A stretch of 64,000 nt of DNA, from NCBI RefSeq assembly GCF_029227915.1, contig NC_079879.1, positions 26,726,501 to 26,790,500 on the forward strand. The letters run 5' to 3'. The DNA comes from Hydractinia symbiolongicarpus. Lineage: Eukaryota; Cnidaria; Hydrozoa; Anthoathecata; Hydractiniidae. Positions 44,401-57,106 of the stretch are shown here, piece by piece. The notes below the pieces were generated by a model. The model was not told the origin of the DNA, ran no database searches, and saw nothing but the letters and a program-made list of their open reading frames with translations. The translations under genes and the position numbers were made by a program. The first letter of the stretch is position 1; each line of letters starts with the position of its first letter.

Positions 44401-47400
44401 ACATTAACGCTGATCATTTTTACCATCATGTTTGCCTTACAATTACCACCAAAACTTTCTTTCAATATCCGAGTTAATGTCGAGTTGCGAAAGGGAATGT
44501 GAGGAGTATCTGGCGCAGCCAATGCGTGAATTACATTTCTAAATATTGAAGTAAAAAAAAGAATCATAAACAAATAATAATAATGAATAAAGCTCATAGG
44601 GATGTAGCTGTTTTATGAAGATAGTTTTTGTGGCTAAAAATGTAGTGTAATTTTACGTAAAGTTTACATTTTCAGCAAAAATCACTAGAGATTTACTTAT
44701 GTTGGTAAGTCTAAAAAGTAGAAGTAAACTCACCCTAACTCTAGTAATGAGGTGTTTATATACTTTGCCTCGTCTAATGTTTTTCCTGATACCATTGTTT
44801 TCTTTAAACGTTCTGAACCAGCAAGATCACATCTATAAATAAATAAAGTTGGTAGAATGTAAGTGCAAATTAAGATTAATCAAGAGTTTAGTCACAGTAA
44901 TATATTTATTGGCACGAAGTTAAAAGCAATTCTATGAAACAAAAATATTTATTACAAGTATAATTTTCCTTTAGTTTCTGCGTTGACAGTTGAAGATGGA
45001 TCGAATGGCTGAAAAGAAAAACCTTAAGTTATTTTTTGTACAGCCGTTTAAAAATAACATTCTTGCGCGCAGATTATTTAGTCTTAAAACTGGTATGAAT
45101 AACTAGTTTATTAAAAATAAAAAATAAAACTTTCAAATCGGATATGTTTGGTATACCTCATAAGAATTTGTTTGTGATGGCTTCTTGGTTTTATACACAG
45201 TTATTATACACAAAGCATGTGACCTGTCAAAAAAAACATGATAAAAATTAGCTACAACGAAAGTTGAGAGAATGGAAGCCATCTTTCGGCCGTCATGCTT
45301 GAAAAGAGGATTGAGGTTTATATTTTATGTTGTTAGCTTAATAATTTGAGGAATATGCAATGTTAGCTTAATAATTTGAGGAATATACAATGTTTCTAGG
45401 AGAGTCCAAAAGAACGCTCCTGAGGTGATCTCAAATTTAAGCTGCAAAAATCAATTACATTTCTGCCCAAATAGACAGCGATCTTTTGTTGGGATCGAAC
45501 CATGTTCTTTTGGGCTCAAGTCAATGATCTAACGACTGAGTTACCAAATTCTAGGCATGATAATAATCAATAATAATACCCCAGACATTTTAACGATTTA
45601 CCAATACATTTTCCATCTGAAAAAACATTCTTTGTTAATTCTATAATATGATGTTGAAAACTCATTAAAATACAAAATGTCTAGGGAAGGTATCCCGCAA
45701 ACCTGCTTGAAAAGCGAACCATTTTTGTTTCCGCAACGATTAATTTTCTTCTTCCAATTTGTAGCAGGTTTTTCACTTCCTGAAAGTTTTCTATTTCTTC
45801 AACTGTTAAACCTTCCACAATTATGCCTAAACAAACAACAAATGAAAATAAACAAAAAGAAAAACAAACAAAAAGTAAGACTGTTATTTATGTTAGAATG
45901 TCACATCACGTCGCCTAATACTGTTTCTATACTAGGTTCACGTAATTTGAACTTAATAAAAGTTACTTGCTGATTTTACAGAGTCATAATTTATATATTT
46001 ACATCCAAACTCATAAAATTTGCTAATTGTTGCTGTCGTCAGCATGGTCATTCTTTTTGTATTTTGGAAGTTATTGCCTACAATTACCATCAGATCATAC
46101 AGTTATTTACATTACAGTGAAAAGAAACTTGGGGGTGACAAATTGACTAAAAATCTCTGCCTTTAAAAAATGTAGAATTTACTCAGCACCAGCACAATAA
46201 CGTCATACATACCTTCCTGGGGATGTTCGCGTAAAATCAACGCTCCAGCTTGGTTGTTAAAAAGTAGGTCGTATATTCGATCTTGATATATTTGCAAGTA
46301 TGAAAACGTCACTCTGTAGGAGAACTCTGTGCACTTGGCGATGTTGTTTAGCAACTTTTCTATTGTTTGAGGAATCAATCCATCATCTGAGAGAACTGTG
46401 TATGTTTTCCCTTTAAACAAACAAATGACAAGAATAAAAAAATTCATCTTCAAACAGAGGTTACAATAAGTTTGTTCAAAAACACGTCCATTGTCTGACA
46501 AACAAGACAATAAGAATATACCAAATTTTTGTAATTGAACTTTCTGGCAAGTGGAATTTGCCTTTGCTTATTGATGCAGAGTCTGTGGTTTAGACTAGGA
46601 GTTGACAGTACTAATGATTTATAAAATGAGAAAGTAATAACAAAAAATGACAATGTAATGTCACGCTGTAAAAAGTAAAAGAAAAGGTCTACAATAATTA
46701 CAAATCTGAAGCTATCAATGTTACCTGTTCCTGTTTGTCCATACACCATGAAACTTCCATTACCTCCTGACAGAGCTGTTGATATCAATGGTTCACAAAT
46801 GACATCACAAACCTAACATAAGAAATTATACGGATACTTATCATTATGTTTTTGATTGGTAATCAAGACAAAATGTTTTGTAAAAAATACATCTTTGTTG
46901 AAGTGTTTTTTGGCAACACCACTACAAAAAAAAGTAACCTTGACTAATTAAGGTTTAAGGCTTTCTTGGTTTATTTTTGTCCTTGATTGCCATTCCCACT
47001 CATTATCAATTAGTTAACCCTGTTTGTTTGCCAAGGAAATCCCAGTCTTTTTTTCCAGCAAACAGTTTGAGTGCTGAAGGTTAATGACTATCGATGAAAA
47101 AGTGGAAAATTATTTGGCGAGACATAATAGTTTTCACGAGGCCCCAAAAATGAAAATTTTAAAATTGAAATAGTACAATAGACAGGTATAATTTAACAGC
47201 GAACAAGAAAACCAAAATTTAGTCTCGGGGTAATTAAAAATGGGTACAATTTAGCACTTGCTACCAACGTAAGAACAAAACAAAAAACAAAAGAACGTAA
47301 AAAGATTTGCTTACGTCTGCATTATTTGCATTTTCATCAAACACGTGATCAAATATGTATCTTGTTTCATTCTTCTCATCCTTCACAATTAACTGTGATA

Positions 47401-47781
47401 AAAATGATGTCAGTGGGTGGGTCATAGTGGGTTGTAATTTTTATACGCCTAAAACACTTTGAAATAGACCCTAACCTCTTTGTCCTTAGTCGAAGATAAT
47501 GTAGATGACGTCACTGTTTCACTTTTTGATGGAAATGGTCTAACACGAACATACACGTTAACGCGAGATTTGTCTAGAAATTGTTAAATTATTTAAAAAC
47601 AACAAGCAAGCAATCTCGACCCCAGCACCTTTTACTAGAACTATCAGAAAGCGCAGCGCCGTTGAGAAGCAAATAGTCCTGGGGACGAGGTTGACAAACA
47701 AGCTAAAAAATTGGAATCTCTTTTAAGAGAAAATTAACTTAACGCTAATAGCGTACCTGTTTTTGTTGCTTCTGTATCCAT
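38462..47781 (-). CDS. Kinesin B, N-terminal motor with long acidic repeat tail, 17 exons, ~1515 aa
   Basis: Exons from the 5' end: 47757-47781, 47476-47573, 47315-47392, 46725-46812, 46213-46410, 45703-45826, 45157-45223, 44956-45008, 44734-44832, 44424-44538, 44151-44255, 43336-43387, 40231-43175, 39759-39807, 39554-39674, 39135-39304, 38462-38622. All phases agree (1516 codons). Motor: [11 protein letters not shown]-loop GQTGTGKTYT (92-101), [38 protein letters not shown], then IDYKSL as in kinesin A. The switch I Asn of NxxSSRSH is replaced (MVRFSSR). The 2.9 kb tail exon is acidic with a degenerate Thr/Asp repeat and a coiled coil before its end. The last junction uses a GC donor (ATTG|GCAAGT at 39135); without it the protein would stop at 39097 instead. 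Subfamily uncertain (ARK/KIN-U-like). Confidence 0.9.
39097..39134 (-). other. Alternative C-terminus of kinesin B if the GC-AG intron is retained
   Basis: Reading through the GC donor adds 12 codons ([12 protein letters not shown]) and a TAA at 39097-39099. The spliced form instead adds 52 residues including a basic Lys/Arg-rich end ([14 protein letters not shown]). Both are open; the spliced form is preferred because the downstream exon is in phase and looks coding. Confidence 0.5.
41610..42450 (-). repeat. Coding minisatellite in kinesin B tail
   Basis: Degenerate 36-51 bp units encode [12 protein letters not shown] and [16 protein letters not shown] type repeats over ~280 residues. Units near 42120-42210 are almost identical at the DNA level (TCATCTGTCGTATCTTTTAT), showing recent expansion. 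A larger block containing TDGAIENM...[12 protein letters not shown] is itself duplicated (42230-42300 and 41870-41940). The opposite strand reads as a hydrophobic frame by chance. Confidence 0.85.
45331..45390. repeat. Two tandem 30-bp copies
   Basis: TGTTAGCTTAATAATTTGAG and the next ten bases occur twice head to tail with one difference, in a kinesin B intron. Confidence 0.9.
45475..45560 (-). repeat. tRNA-like fragment, second SINE family or tRNA pseudogene
   Basis: On the minus strand TGGTAACTCAGTCGTTAGA (box A-like, 45545-45529) and GGTTCGATCCC (box B, 45501-45491) have correct order and spacing. The T-stem and acceptor stem do not pair well, so it is not a working tRNA gene. Located in the kinesin B intron 45224-45702. 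Confidence 0.55.
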
Positions 47782-49836
47782 TTGAATTCGACTTTAGCTG
47801 TGGACAAGATGTCTTTCACAGTTAAAAGCTTCTATCTACCAAAATAAAATTATTTTAATACGTAATTTGCTATTGAAATGTGCAAACGTAATTATAATTA
47901 ATATAATGTATAAGTCGCCTTTAGTAGTTTATTTAATAAGAATAGACGGAGTTTTTAAAACATGTCGAAAAGGTTGCTTCCTTCTCTTAATTCAACCACG
48001 TTAAACGACATTATACATACGTAAAAATATTATCTAAACGCTAAAAGATTTAGCATATCTACCGTTTTATTGACACCGATGTTAAGCTATGTTTACACTA
48101 GATTATATTACGACAGACATGTTTACATTGCAAGCGTTTTTATATATATAACAATAACTGACGTAAAAAGTAAACAGATGAAGTCGGTTTATCAAGTAAA
48201 TGAAGTAAACAAACAAGATATTGGAGTGTCTGGATTGTCATATGCTTTTAAAAATTTGTCAACAAAGGTTAACGCCCCTTTTCAACATTTTTTGATGTCG
48301 TTACGCCCTTTTTGAAGTTCTTTCGGAATAAGAACTTTTTAATATAATTATTAAGTAATTTCTTTTTAATTTTTTATTTCAATGTTTTGTTTCAACTAGT
48401 TAAACCAATTAAAAGTATATTTTGTTTTGATTAGCGCGAGCTTTCATGATACCAGAACGTTAGTACGAAATAATTCGTCTATAATTTGTTGTCATCCCAA
48501 CATGTGGTCAAAACTGTCCCCTTGTTGTGTTATGTACAAACAAAAATAATCTTTGGTTATTTACTATTTAAAAGATTTAATATGATCATTTAGTTTGTTG
48601 GTCCATACTTTTTTTACTCTTAGACATTGTAACTTAGATAATCCTTTATTACACACTTGTGCAAAGTCTGTGTTTTTACTCACTTTGGCAAATGGTGTAA
48701 AGATACCATTTTTAATTATAAGATACTAATAGATGCTGTGGACATGTAGCTTAGTTTCAAACATTTATTTGTAGAGCAAAGATGGTAGCTTCGATTGGCG
48801 CGAATTTCTTTAAAATACAGTTGATAAAAAGCGTATTGGTTTTCACTAAATGTGAATTTCTTAACTTGTGACTGATTCTGAGCTTTAACATTTTTAACAA
48901 CTTGTATTCAATAAAAAAATGTGTATTTCTTTAAGCGAGTGATATTTGTTTAACAAAACAAACTTTAACAGCAAGCAGAATAGCATGAAATCGCAAACTA
49001 AATCCTGCACTGGTGTGAAATAAAATCAAAATAACAAAGTCTTGCGATAGAAAAACCCGTTTTTACCTTGTCATGTTCCTTACTAACATTCATAAAAGAA
49101 ATTACGTAGACAGCAACAACAACAGCGACATTATTTCGACATATTCTGTAAACTTTTTCTTCTGTTATATTCTTTTATTTTTTTCAAACACATTTCGAAG
49201 AAACAATTTGCACCTGCCTCGCAAGAAAAAAGATAAAACTTATTATTTCCGATGAAAAAATGTTTTGTTAGCAGCTAATAATAATAATAATAACTGATAA
49301 CCAGCCAGATGTTTAGATTTTTAATTAATACACTTTCTTGCATAAAATTTACCACTAATCGATAGATATAATAGACTTCCAGATACAGTGCGTGACTGTC
49401 AACAGGTTTTTTATTGACATATTTTTTTCAGCTGGAAAATAAGATTTGGGTAACGATCTTTTTGTTGAAGGTTTAATGTCTTCCCCCACTTGAAAGCCTT
49501 TCTCTGAAACAACAAAACCGGTGAAATCTTCTTTTCATAATTTTTGTATTATTTAAAGTTAAAATAGGAAAAAATAATATTTGCAGATATTAAAATCCAC
49601 ACTGTTTGTTTTTTTAAAAAATGTTCTTATGGATTTCAAAGCCAAGTAAATTTGAAACAAGGGAGAGTTAGCGACATGCTACCGATGTCTGCGCATGCGC
49701 TTCTATAGTAACTAGTCCATCGGGAAACCAAAAGGGTAAATTTGTAAGAATATCAAAGTAAAACAACATCTTATTATAAGTGGATATATATTCTCCAATT
49801 CAAACTAATGATTTACTTTTTGTAGGTCCAACTTTG
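47782..49836. other. Intergenic region upstream of kinesin B, no gene seen
   Basis: 2 kb holding the kinesin B promoter (just right of 47781) and the 3' side of the astacin/SUEL gene. Open frames of 60-81 codons lack splice context. A short TAA microsatellite lies at 49277-49293. Confidence 0.5.
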
Positions 49837-52800
49837 TTACAGTTGATCTAAAAATAAAAAAGGCGAGTAAAAGAAAAATTAGAAGGTAATTATAAGAATT
49901 AAAAAACAAACATAAAAAATAACAACTTTTAATATAAAACCAACTCAATTTCGGACGTACAACATCATGAAATTTCAAATTTCATCTTATCATGTTATTT
50001 TAGAGAGATTAACTATAGCCACAAGGAAGCTAACATGTAACTCACCTGGCAGAACACACTGGTGACGAACTTGTAAATATTTTAAGGTACCCGGACATGG
50101 ATCGCCATAAATAGACGTGGACGACCTTATTTTGCAGCTTTGCTTTCCCTCGCATAACTTTTTAGTTACCTCCAATGAATTTTCAGCTTTGCAGTTAAAG
50201 TTATACGCGAGAATTGTCTTACAGGTATGTTTTGATTGACGTCCATACATAGCGCTGAGAATTTTTAACACTTGACCTTCAGGACAGGATATGGTTTTAC
50301 CAGATAGAAAGCACATCGTATCTAAAAGGATAAGTTAGAGGTAACGAGAGTTATACTTGAAGATTTTTCTATAAATCAATTTTCTGTTTGTTTGACAATC
50401 TTGTCAAACATGGATCAGTTAGCTACAGTCCTTTATCTTGAAAAACTTATCAATACCATGCAACAAAAGAAACAGAAAAACTTATCTTTGGTCTTATCAA
50501 AGGCAAAACAAAACAAAAAATGCAAATTTTTTGTGCATCCTCACCTATTGTGACACATCGATATTTCACTTCTAGATATTTGAATGTTCCCTTACAAGGT
50601 TCTCCGAATTCTCTGTTGTAAGCAAACAAGCGACATTCCATCTTATCGTGACATTTGTCAGATACCTTTTGAAATACTCCTGGTGCTGAACAATTTGTAT
50701 CTGTAGTTCTTCCATAACTACATACTTGATCATTTTGACGACCGTACATTGCATCCTCAATCCACATGACATAACCAAATGGACATTTGATGTCATCCTT
50801 GAGATGACCACAGATATGCTCTATTAAGTTAAAATTGTAGAATTGTGGTAAGGAGATAAAATTTGCAAATTTTGCCAACAGCAATATTGATTAAAACGTA
50901 CTAGTTTGTTGGTGTGGCTTTAGCTCTGGTTGAGGTGCATCCGTTTGATCGGGCGGAATTGTGCTAGGTGGTTTGGTTGTACCTGAAATGTGAAGCAAAT
51001 AAATAACGAACCAAGCTAAGAGTAAAAACGGATAGACGTAAAGTGCTCCAATAAAGTTGTTAACCCTATTTGGTATGGGGGGCATAAAGCGCCCGCGGCA
51101 TCTTCAAAGACTAATAATTTTTTAAATACTGGATGAAATTACCTGAAATTTTGTAACTTTTCCTAAATTTTATTGGACTTTCGGAATATAAAAAATATTT
51201 TAAAAAATTGTCCTGTCAATGTCACTTTGTCCTTTTTGACAGGTGGTCATATCAAGTTTTTTATTGTAGTGCTAAAAATAAATGCTTTCTAAACTAACCA
51301 GTTGTGTAATTTGCAGACCGGAATATTGGTAATTTACAGACCAGAATGTTTGTAATTTCCTATTTCTCTATTTCTATTGTCATATGATAACGTCATAGGT
51401 CATTTTGTCCCATGTCAATCCAAATTGTCTTTATTGAGTAGCTACTGACGTAAGTGCTAATAGATATACAAAGTTTTATTCCATGACAGATACTAACACT
51501 AATGTTCTCAAATATATGTTTTTCAAAAAAATTCATAAAGATTTTGATCGATTTCCATTTTCTCCTTAGAGAAATCCTTTGTCTTCGTAACACCTGTTAA
51601 TGTTCCTATTAATATCTTACATTCTTATATTACTTTTTTAATGACTAGTACTGTAAATAGTTTTAAAAAAGATAAAAAAGAGAATTTCCAAGAAAGACAT
51701 ATTTTCTTCAACCATTGTCTCATTATGACGTCATCACTTCCTGTGATGACATGTCAACCTAAATATTTTGTCACAAATTAATTCACAACATATTGATGCT
51801 TCTTTCTGCCAAGTTTCGTCACTTAAAACCAAAGCGAACAGAAGTTACAGCCCGCGGGCACTTTATGACCCCCCATACTTACAAGGGTCAAAAAAGCCCA
51901 TACCAAATAGGGTTAAATAATATACAGTGTTCCCTTCACATTGTATTCAGATGGTCAAAAAAATTCTACGCAGCAGGTGGCTGATTGCCATCTACTAAAG
52001 GATTAAGCAAACCTGGGCATCTGTATAAAAGATTGATAGATAAAGCATCTAAAGAACTAAGACCACGTCGTTGACCAATGGCATGTCGTTTGTAGTAATC
52101 TTTTGTGATGAGAGTAACAGAATAATTTCCCATCCAGTATCTTGACGGATGTGTAATACTGTCATAATCATAGGGTATGTTGAAATAACGTGCATTGCTT
52201 GCGTAGGCGTCACGACGTTTAAAATATCGGCGATTTTCTGTAAAAAAATGGATTTGCATTTACAAGAAAAAGATGAGACAAATTTTTCATTCTCTATTGC
52301 TCCAATTCCTTATTATGAACTTACCAAGAGCTATGTTGTCCCAAACTACTTTAACAAAAGCATCACGATCTGGTCTATTGCTTTCGTGCATAAAACCAAG
52401 CACGTGCATCATGTGATGCAACACCCATCCCTTTGCGGCACACCATGACTTCAACGAAATTTCCCGAGGATAAGACTTCACGTATCCAGTTGAGCTGTAA
52501 CATCTGTAAAAATAAGTTTGTTTGTTTACCGGTTGGTATATTCTACTACAAAAGTTTCAGAATCTTAAAGTAAACGTTTAAATCTACGTATTTCGTGTAA
52601 GTCTTCAGCCATAAATAAGTATCAATGCATAAATAAAACACTCAAGTAATATCAAGTGATATGTAACTTAGATTACGAAAAGCTTCGTGAAAATAAATTG
52701 TTTTTTAACCAAGTGTTTTATTGATTTTTGATATCTACGTACTTGTTTTTGGTGCTTTTGGTGAAGTTCAAGTATGCAACCTCAGTTGTTCTTCTTTTAA

Positions 52801-54234
52801 ATCTTAGGCAAGTCTTGTTTTCCAACTCCTCAATTGCTAATTTTATACCCTCTAACGTCCGTGTATCTTTGTCTAGACAGCCAGCAAAATTAATCATAAC
52901 ACGTTAGCATAATTATTTTTCTAAAGGGAAATTGTTAAGGGATAGCCGTGTAGAATTGTGAAAAGAATGCTACTCTTAGTAACCTTACTATAGGAGGAGA
53001 AGTAAATATAAAACAGGGGGCGACAATGACTGGCGGCGTTGGAGGCAGGCGCACTTGTAATTTCTTTAGTAACCTAACTATGGGAGGAGGGGTATTTTTT
53101 CAAATCAGTAGTTGAGCAGGGTGTTAATGAATATAAGTGGGTGAATTTTCATTCTAAAATATAAAATATAAAAAGTTTTTTGGCTTACATTGTGTATCAG
53201 ACGGAGAGGGTGGTCGAGTGCAATGTTTTTATGACTCCTTAGGGCAAGATTGTGTTTGACTATAATGTTATTTATTTGTTTCTACTATGGAGCAGTGATA
53301 AAAAACTGAAGTGGTTACCAAGAGTAATAAGCCCGTCATACTAACCTAAAGATGTATCGATCTCGTAAGGTAAAGGGTTTGGCCATCTTCCAGATTTTAA
53401 TACGCCAGCATATGCTTCCGTTGATGCACTTTCAATGATCTTTTTTTGATCAGGAGTGAGCAGAATGTCTCCTTCAAATAATTCCCCTAAAAATACAAAA
53501 AAATATTTCTCGAAAAATATTATTCCTGTGAAATATTTAGTGTGAACACGGTTATGTTAGGTTAGTTTGTGTGAACAGGTATGTTTTTCCATGTGATCTT
53601 TCTGTATATATTTTGAGTTAGTCTAGTAATTGATTTTAAAGAGTTAACACCGTTCTTGCATTTATAATTATACTTTCAATTTTTTTTTGCTTTCCTAAAT
53701 AAAGATAGTACATTTATATTGCTTCTTTGCAATTTCTGTTCCCTTAGTTTGGTTGATTTCACTTTACCTTGACACTCCAGAGCAAGTTCTTGAACCAATT
53801 TAATTCAATTTTTGAATGAACCTCTATGTTACGGACACCTCTTTATAGCGGACACTTTTTTAGGTCGCAATGGTGTCCTAGGTTCTACTGTATTTAGATT
53901 TATTTAAATTATTTTTCGACCTAACTTTTTTGCCGGCCTTAACAAAGTTTACGCGCAAAAACTTTCACGGTAGCGTCAAAAATGTCACTCTTTTTCTTCA
54001 AGGATTGATCCTTGATTAGAGGAGTAAAATTCCACAAAATATCACAAAAACGTCTATTGAAACGGAAAGGAGCAGCATGATATCACGTCATTAGTAAAGA
54101 GAAGAGTAAAGAGAACAAGTAACAACAAAAACTTATAATAAACTAAGAGCAAGCTATGTCCAGCTGTTTCAAAGTCCTTCACACTTACCCAGAGAAAATG
54201 AGATGAATATTGATAGTACCACCGGAAACAACAT
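49837..54234 (-). CDS. Secreted astacin-like pseudoprotease with two SUEL lectin domains (copy 1)
   Basis: Nine exons: 54189-54234, 53346-53486, 52743-52872, 52325-52503, 52013-52237, 50902-50982, 50545-50820, 50046-50321, 49837-49847 (454 aa, all in phase). Signal peptide MLFPVVLSIFISFSL, then FEGDILLTPDQ, the astacin propeptide motif whose Asp caps the zinc. The M12A domain keeps GFMHESNRPDRDAF and IGQRRGLSSLDALSINLLY, but the HExxH site reads HHMMH (52404-52418) and the Met-turn SIMHY reads SITHP. The general-base Glu, the Met and the Tyr are gone, although three zinc His remain. A Pro-rich linker follows, then two SUEL (rhamnose-binding lectin) domains with YGR and EPC/DPC signatures. The final exon codes three residues. 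I infer a non-enzymatic, glycan-binding extracellular protein. Confidence 0.88.
51064..51912. mobile_element. piggyBac-like MITE, 849 bp
   Basis: Terminal inverted repeats CCCTATTTGGTATGGG... and ...CCCATACCAAATAGGG are flanked on both sides by TTAA (51060-51063, 51913-51916), the target duplication of piggyBac transposons, whose ends also begin CCC. A second inverted block (GGGGGCATAAAGCGCCCGCGG near 51078; mirror near 51851) sits inside each end. No transposase is encoded. It is within the intron 50983-52012 of the astacin/SUEL gene; the second gene copy lacks it. Confidence 0.88.
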
Positions 54235-57106
54235 GTCGTCCAGGTGTTTTTACGAAACACCTTTAAAGCCTCGTGCTTATGTGTTTAAATCATATGTTTT
54301 TATACAACTCACGCTTTAAAAGTCGATTCAGCTGGGTAAAGATACAATATTTATAACATGTGAGTAAATAATATCATTAATAGCTCCATGGAAACGTAAG
54401 TGTTGCCATAGAGATATTGATGCTCTGTTACATCACAAAAAAATTATTGTGAAAGTTGATAGTGAAATGATGTTGTAAGGTACCAAATTGCATAATCTAT
54501 CACGGGCAAGTTTTTGTGCCCAAAATAGACTTTAGAAGATACAACTCTATCAAGAGAAGACAACCTGCGACAAAGCATACAGTTTTGCAGGCCTATGGAG
54601 TTCAAACAGGATGTTTTTTTCTACGCCTAATATTTTATTATCGAAGAAACGATGTTTTAAGCTCAAAACGGCATTGTCTTTAACCAGATACTTTTAACCA
54701 GATAGTCTTTATAGTTTCATCGTCCTATCTAGCATTTCTAGCATCACTGCTTGTCTATTATTCCAAAAATAAAACAGATAAGCTAACAGAATTATCAATT
54801 GAATTTTTTGCGGAAATTCTTTGCGTTTTCCTTTTAATTTCGGACAATTGCGGACAAAATCAATGAAACGACTACCAAATTCCTTTAGTTATAGTTTCAA
54901 TTAAAATCACATAGCATAGGTCGTCGTAAAAATATTAACATTCCTTTTTCTGGAAGAATACAAAGCTTCGGTGTAGATGTGTCAAGGGTCTGACTACAAG
55001 CTAATAAACAGGACCTATTATTGAACCATCCAATATCACGACATCATGAAACTGCAATAATAAAGAAATGTAAATAAAAATGTAAATAAAAAGCATTTAC
55101 AATTTACTCACATTTATTTCGTCCATCGTGGTCCTGGTCACTGCCACTAAGTAGGTGTGTATGTGAGTGAGTAAGTAGGTAAATAAGGCACGTAAGTAAA
55201 AGGGATATATTAGTATTTAAGAAACGTCACCACAGTATTTCAATGTCTCTAAGAGCATTGTTGTTGCGGAAGTTTATCTACCATGACTGCTAAGCGTATC
55301 AACTTTTGTTATCACCTGTTTTATAACTATTAAATAAACCAAGTTGTTGTTTTTCTAATTAAAATGGAAGACAATTATTAAAGCATCTTAAAGCGAACTT
55401 TTAGTGTTTTTCCTTAAAATATGAGATGTTTACCTTTCGTAACCAATCATCTCTTTCATTGTGAAATTGATGAATGATTGTTAAAGCTACACGTAAACAC
55501 GCCTGTTAGCTGTGTTTTTATCTCTACTGAAGTTGTAAATAACTAATACCATTTAAAGTGTGTATCTGTACTAAAGCGCTTATCGTTGATATGCAGTTTA
55601 CCTGCACTTAAACACTTAACTCTCCGGTTAATTCCGGGTTACTCATTTAGTCTCTATAACAATAGTCTTAATTTGTCTGTCGGCCAAAGGCGGGTCGTGC
55701 TAACCACTCACGGAACTTTCAAGCTACAATTAGAAAGTATGATAGATTTTTATGGACTTTGCTGTGACGACCGAATTTTCAGGGATGTGCCATATTTTTT
55801 TTGTCTGTTTAAAATTCTGGCTTTATAATCCTGTGATCTTTCCGTACATTTTTAGAAACCAATGGGTTATTGATCGAAACCTTCTATATAACCGCATGAT
55901 AACAATCTCCGTCCAAATAAATCTTATTATTTCGTAGTAACAGACACGAAATAGCGATGCGATAATATGTACGAAAAGCAAAAAAATTGAGGACGGGGGG
56001 AACCCGTGTACAAAATAAACGCGGGATATGAACAATAATACCCGAGTTGGGCTACAGCATGTACCAACTTTATTAAAGTTGATCGAAATATTAACGCGGG
56101 GAATAATTACGACTGAAGAGGATTGCTGAGGATTTTTTCACGGGCAAACAAGTCTCTTTGATAATAATAATTTATCTGTAGTGATACTTAGATTACCGGA
56201 ACTATGAAAAGGGACAAATCGTGGATATTGCTGGTGTTTCACCGTAAATGAATTTTCTCGATCATACATATCTTTGTTTTTAAAAAAAGTTCCAAGGCCG
56301 GTTCCGTATAAGGCAATACGATATTTTTCGTACCAATAATAACTGTCTATTGCCTACTTGTTTTTCTTTTCTAAAAAAGTTAATTTAATCTGCAACAGAT
56401 ATTGTATATTTACCGTGGAAGCTGTGTCAAATATAGTTGGTAAATAACCAACCTAAGTAATTTAAATTATGAGCAGGTTGAAAAATGCTCAAATGTGGAA
56501 CATTTTCTGCTCAAAAGATCAATTTTTTGATACGCTATCCGAGTTTATTTCAGTTCAGCCACTTATTTCACCTTCCATTCCGCTAGGACTCTTTCTTTCT
56601 TGCTTTTTTGTACTTTAAAGCTGGCTCTAATTCCAGTATCCTCTTACTTGATGAATTACACTGGTCGATGAAAAGATAAACATCCATGCAGATTTTGACA
56701 TTACAGGTGTGTATGTAAAACTTGGACATCATAAGGTAGCTAGCATCATTACTCGATCTCCGCATGGTAGTGACATAAGATATTGATATGAATTTTGTTT
56801 TGTAGAATCTTATAATTATTATTTTAGGATTGTTTTACAAAAGAGAGAACGTCAGTCTAAAAGAATATGCTAAAATAGTCAACAGTTTTCTAAAGCTAAA
56901 AATTGAGAAGACTGGCAGGCTATAAGTGAACCACTTTCTAGGCTAGGGTGGATTTCAACGATGTAACAATGCTAAAGGCGTACTGCATGAATTATAGAGA
57001 AAAAAAAATCAAAGTATAACATCATATATTCTCCCATGTAAATATCTTCTCATAAACCTTTCTCTTCTGCATTGTATTATTTATACCAGCTAAGCATGCG
57101 ACCTCC
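54235..57106. other. Intergenic region between the tandem astacin/SUEL genes
   Basis: 2.9 kb, AT-rich. Contains an AAATGTAAATAAA duplication (55070-55092) and a GTAAGTAGGTAAATAAG-like run near 55165-55200. It must hold the promoter of copy 1. Small open frames on both strands are unsupported. Confidence 0.5.

Noticed and set aside
45595-45640. Mini-exon candidate between kinesin B exons 6 and 7
   Set aside because: Including it would interrupt the SSR-SH switch I motif; exons 45703-45826 and 45157-45223 join directly in phase.
56583-56765. 60-codon minus-strand frame between the astacin/SUEL genes
   Set aside because: No domain, splice context or duplication in the other spacer.
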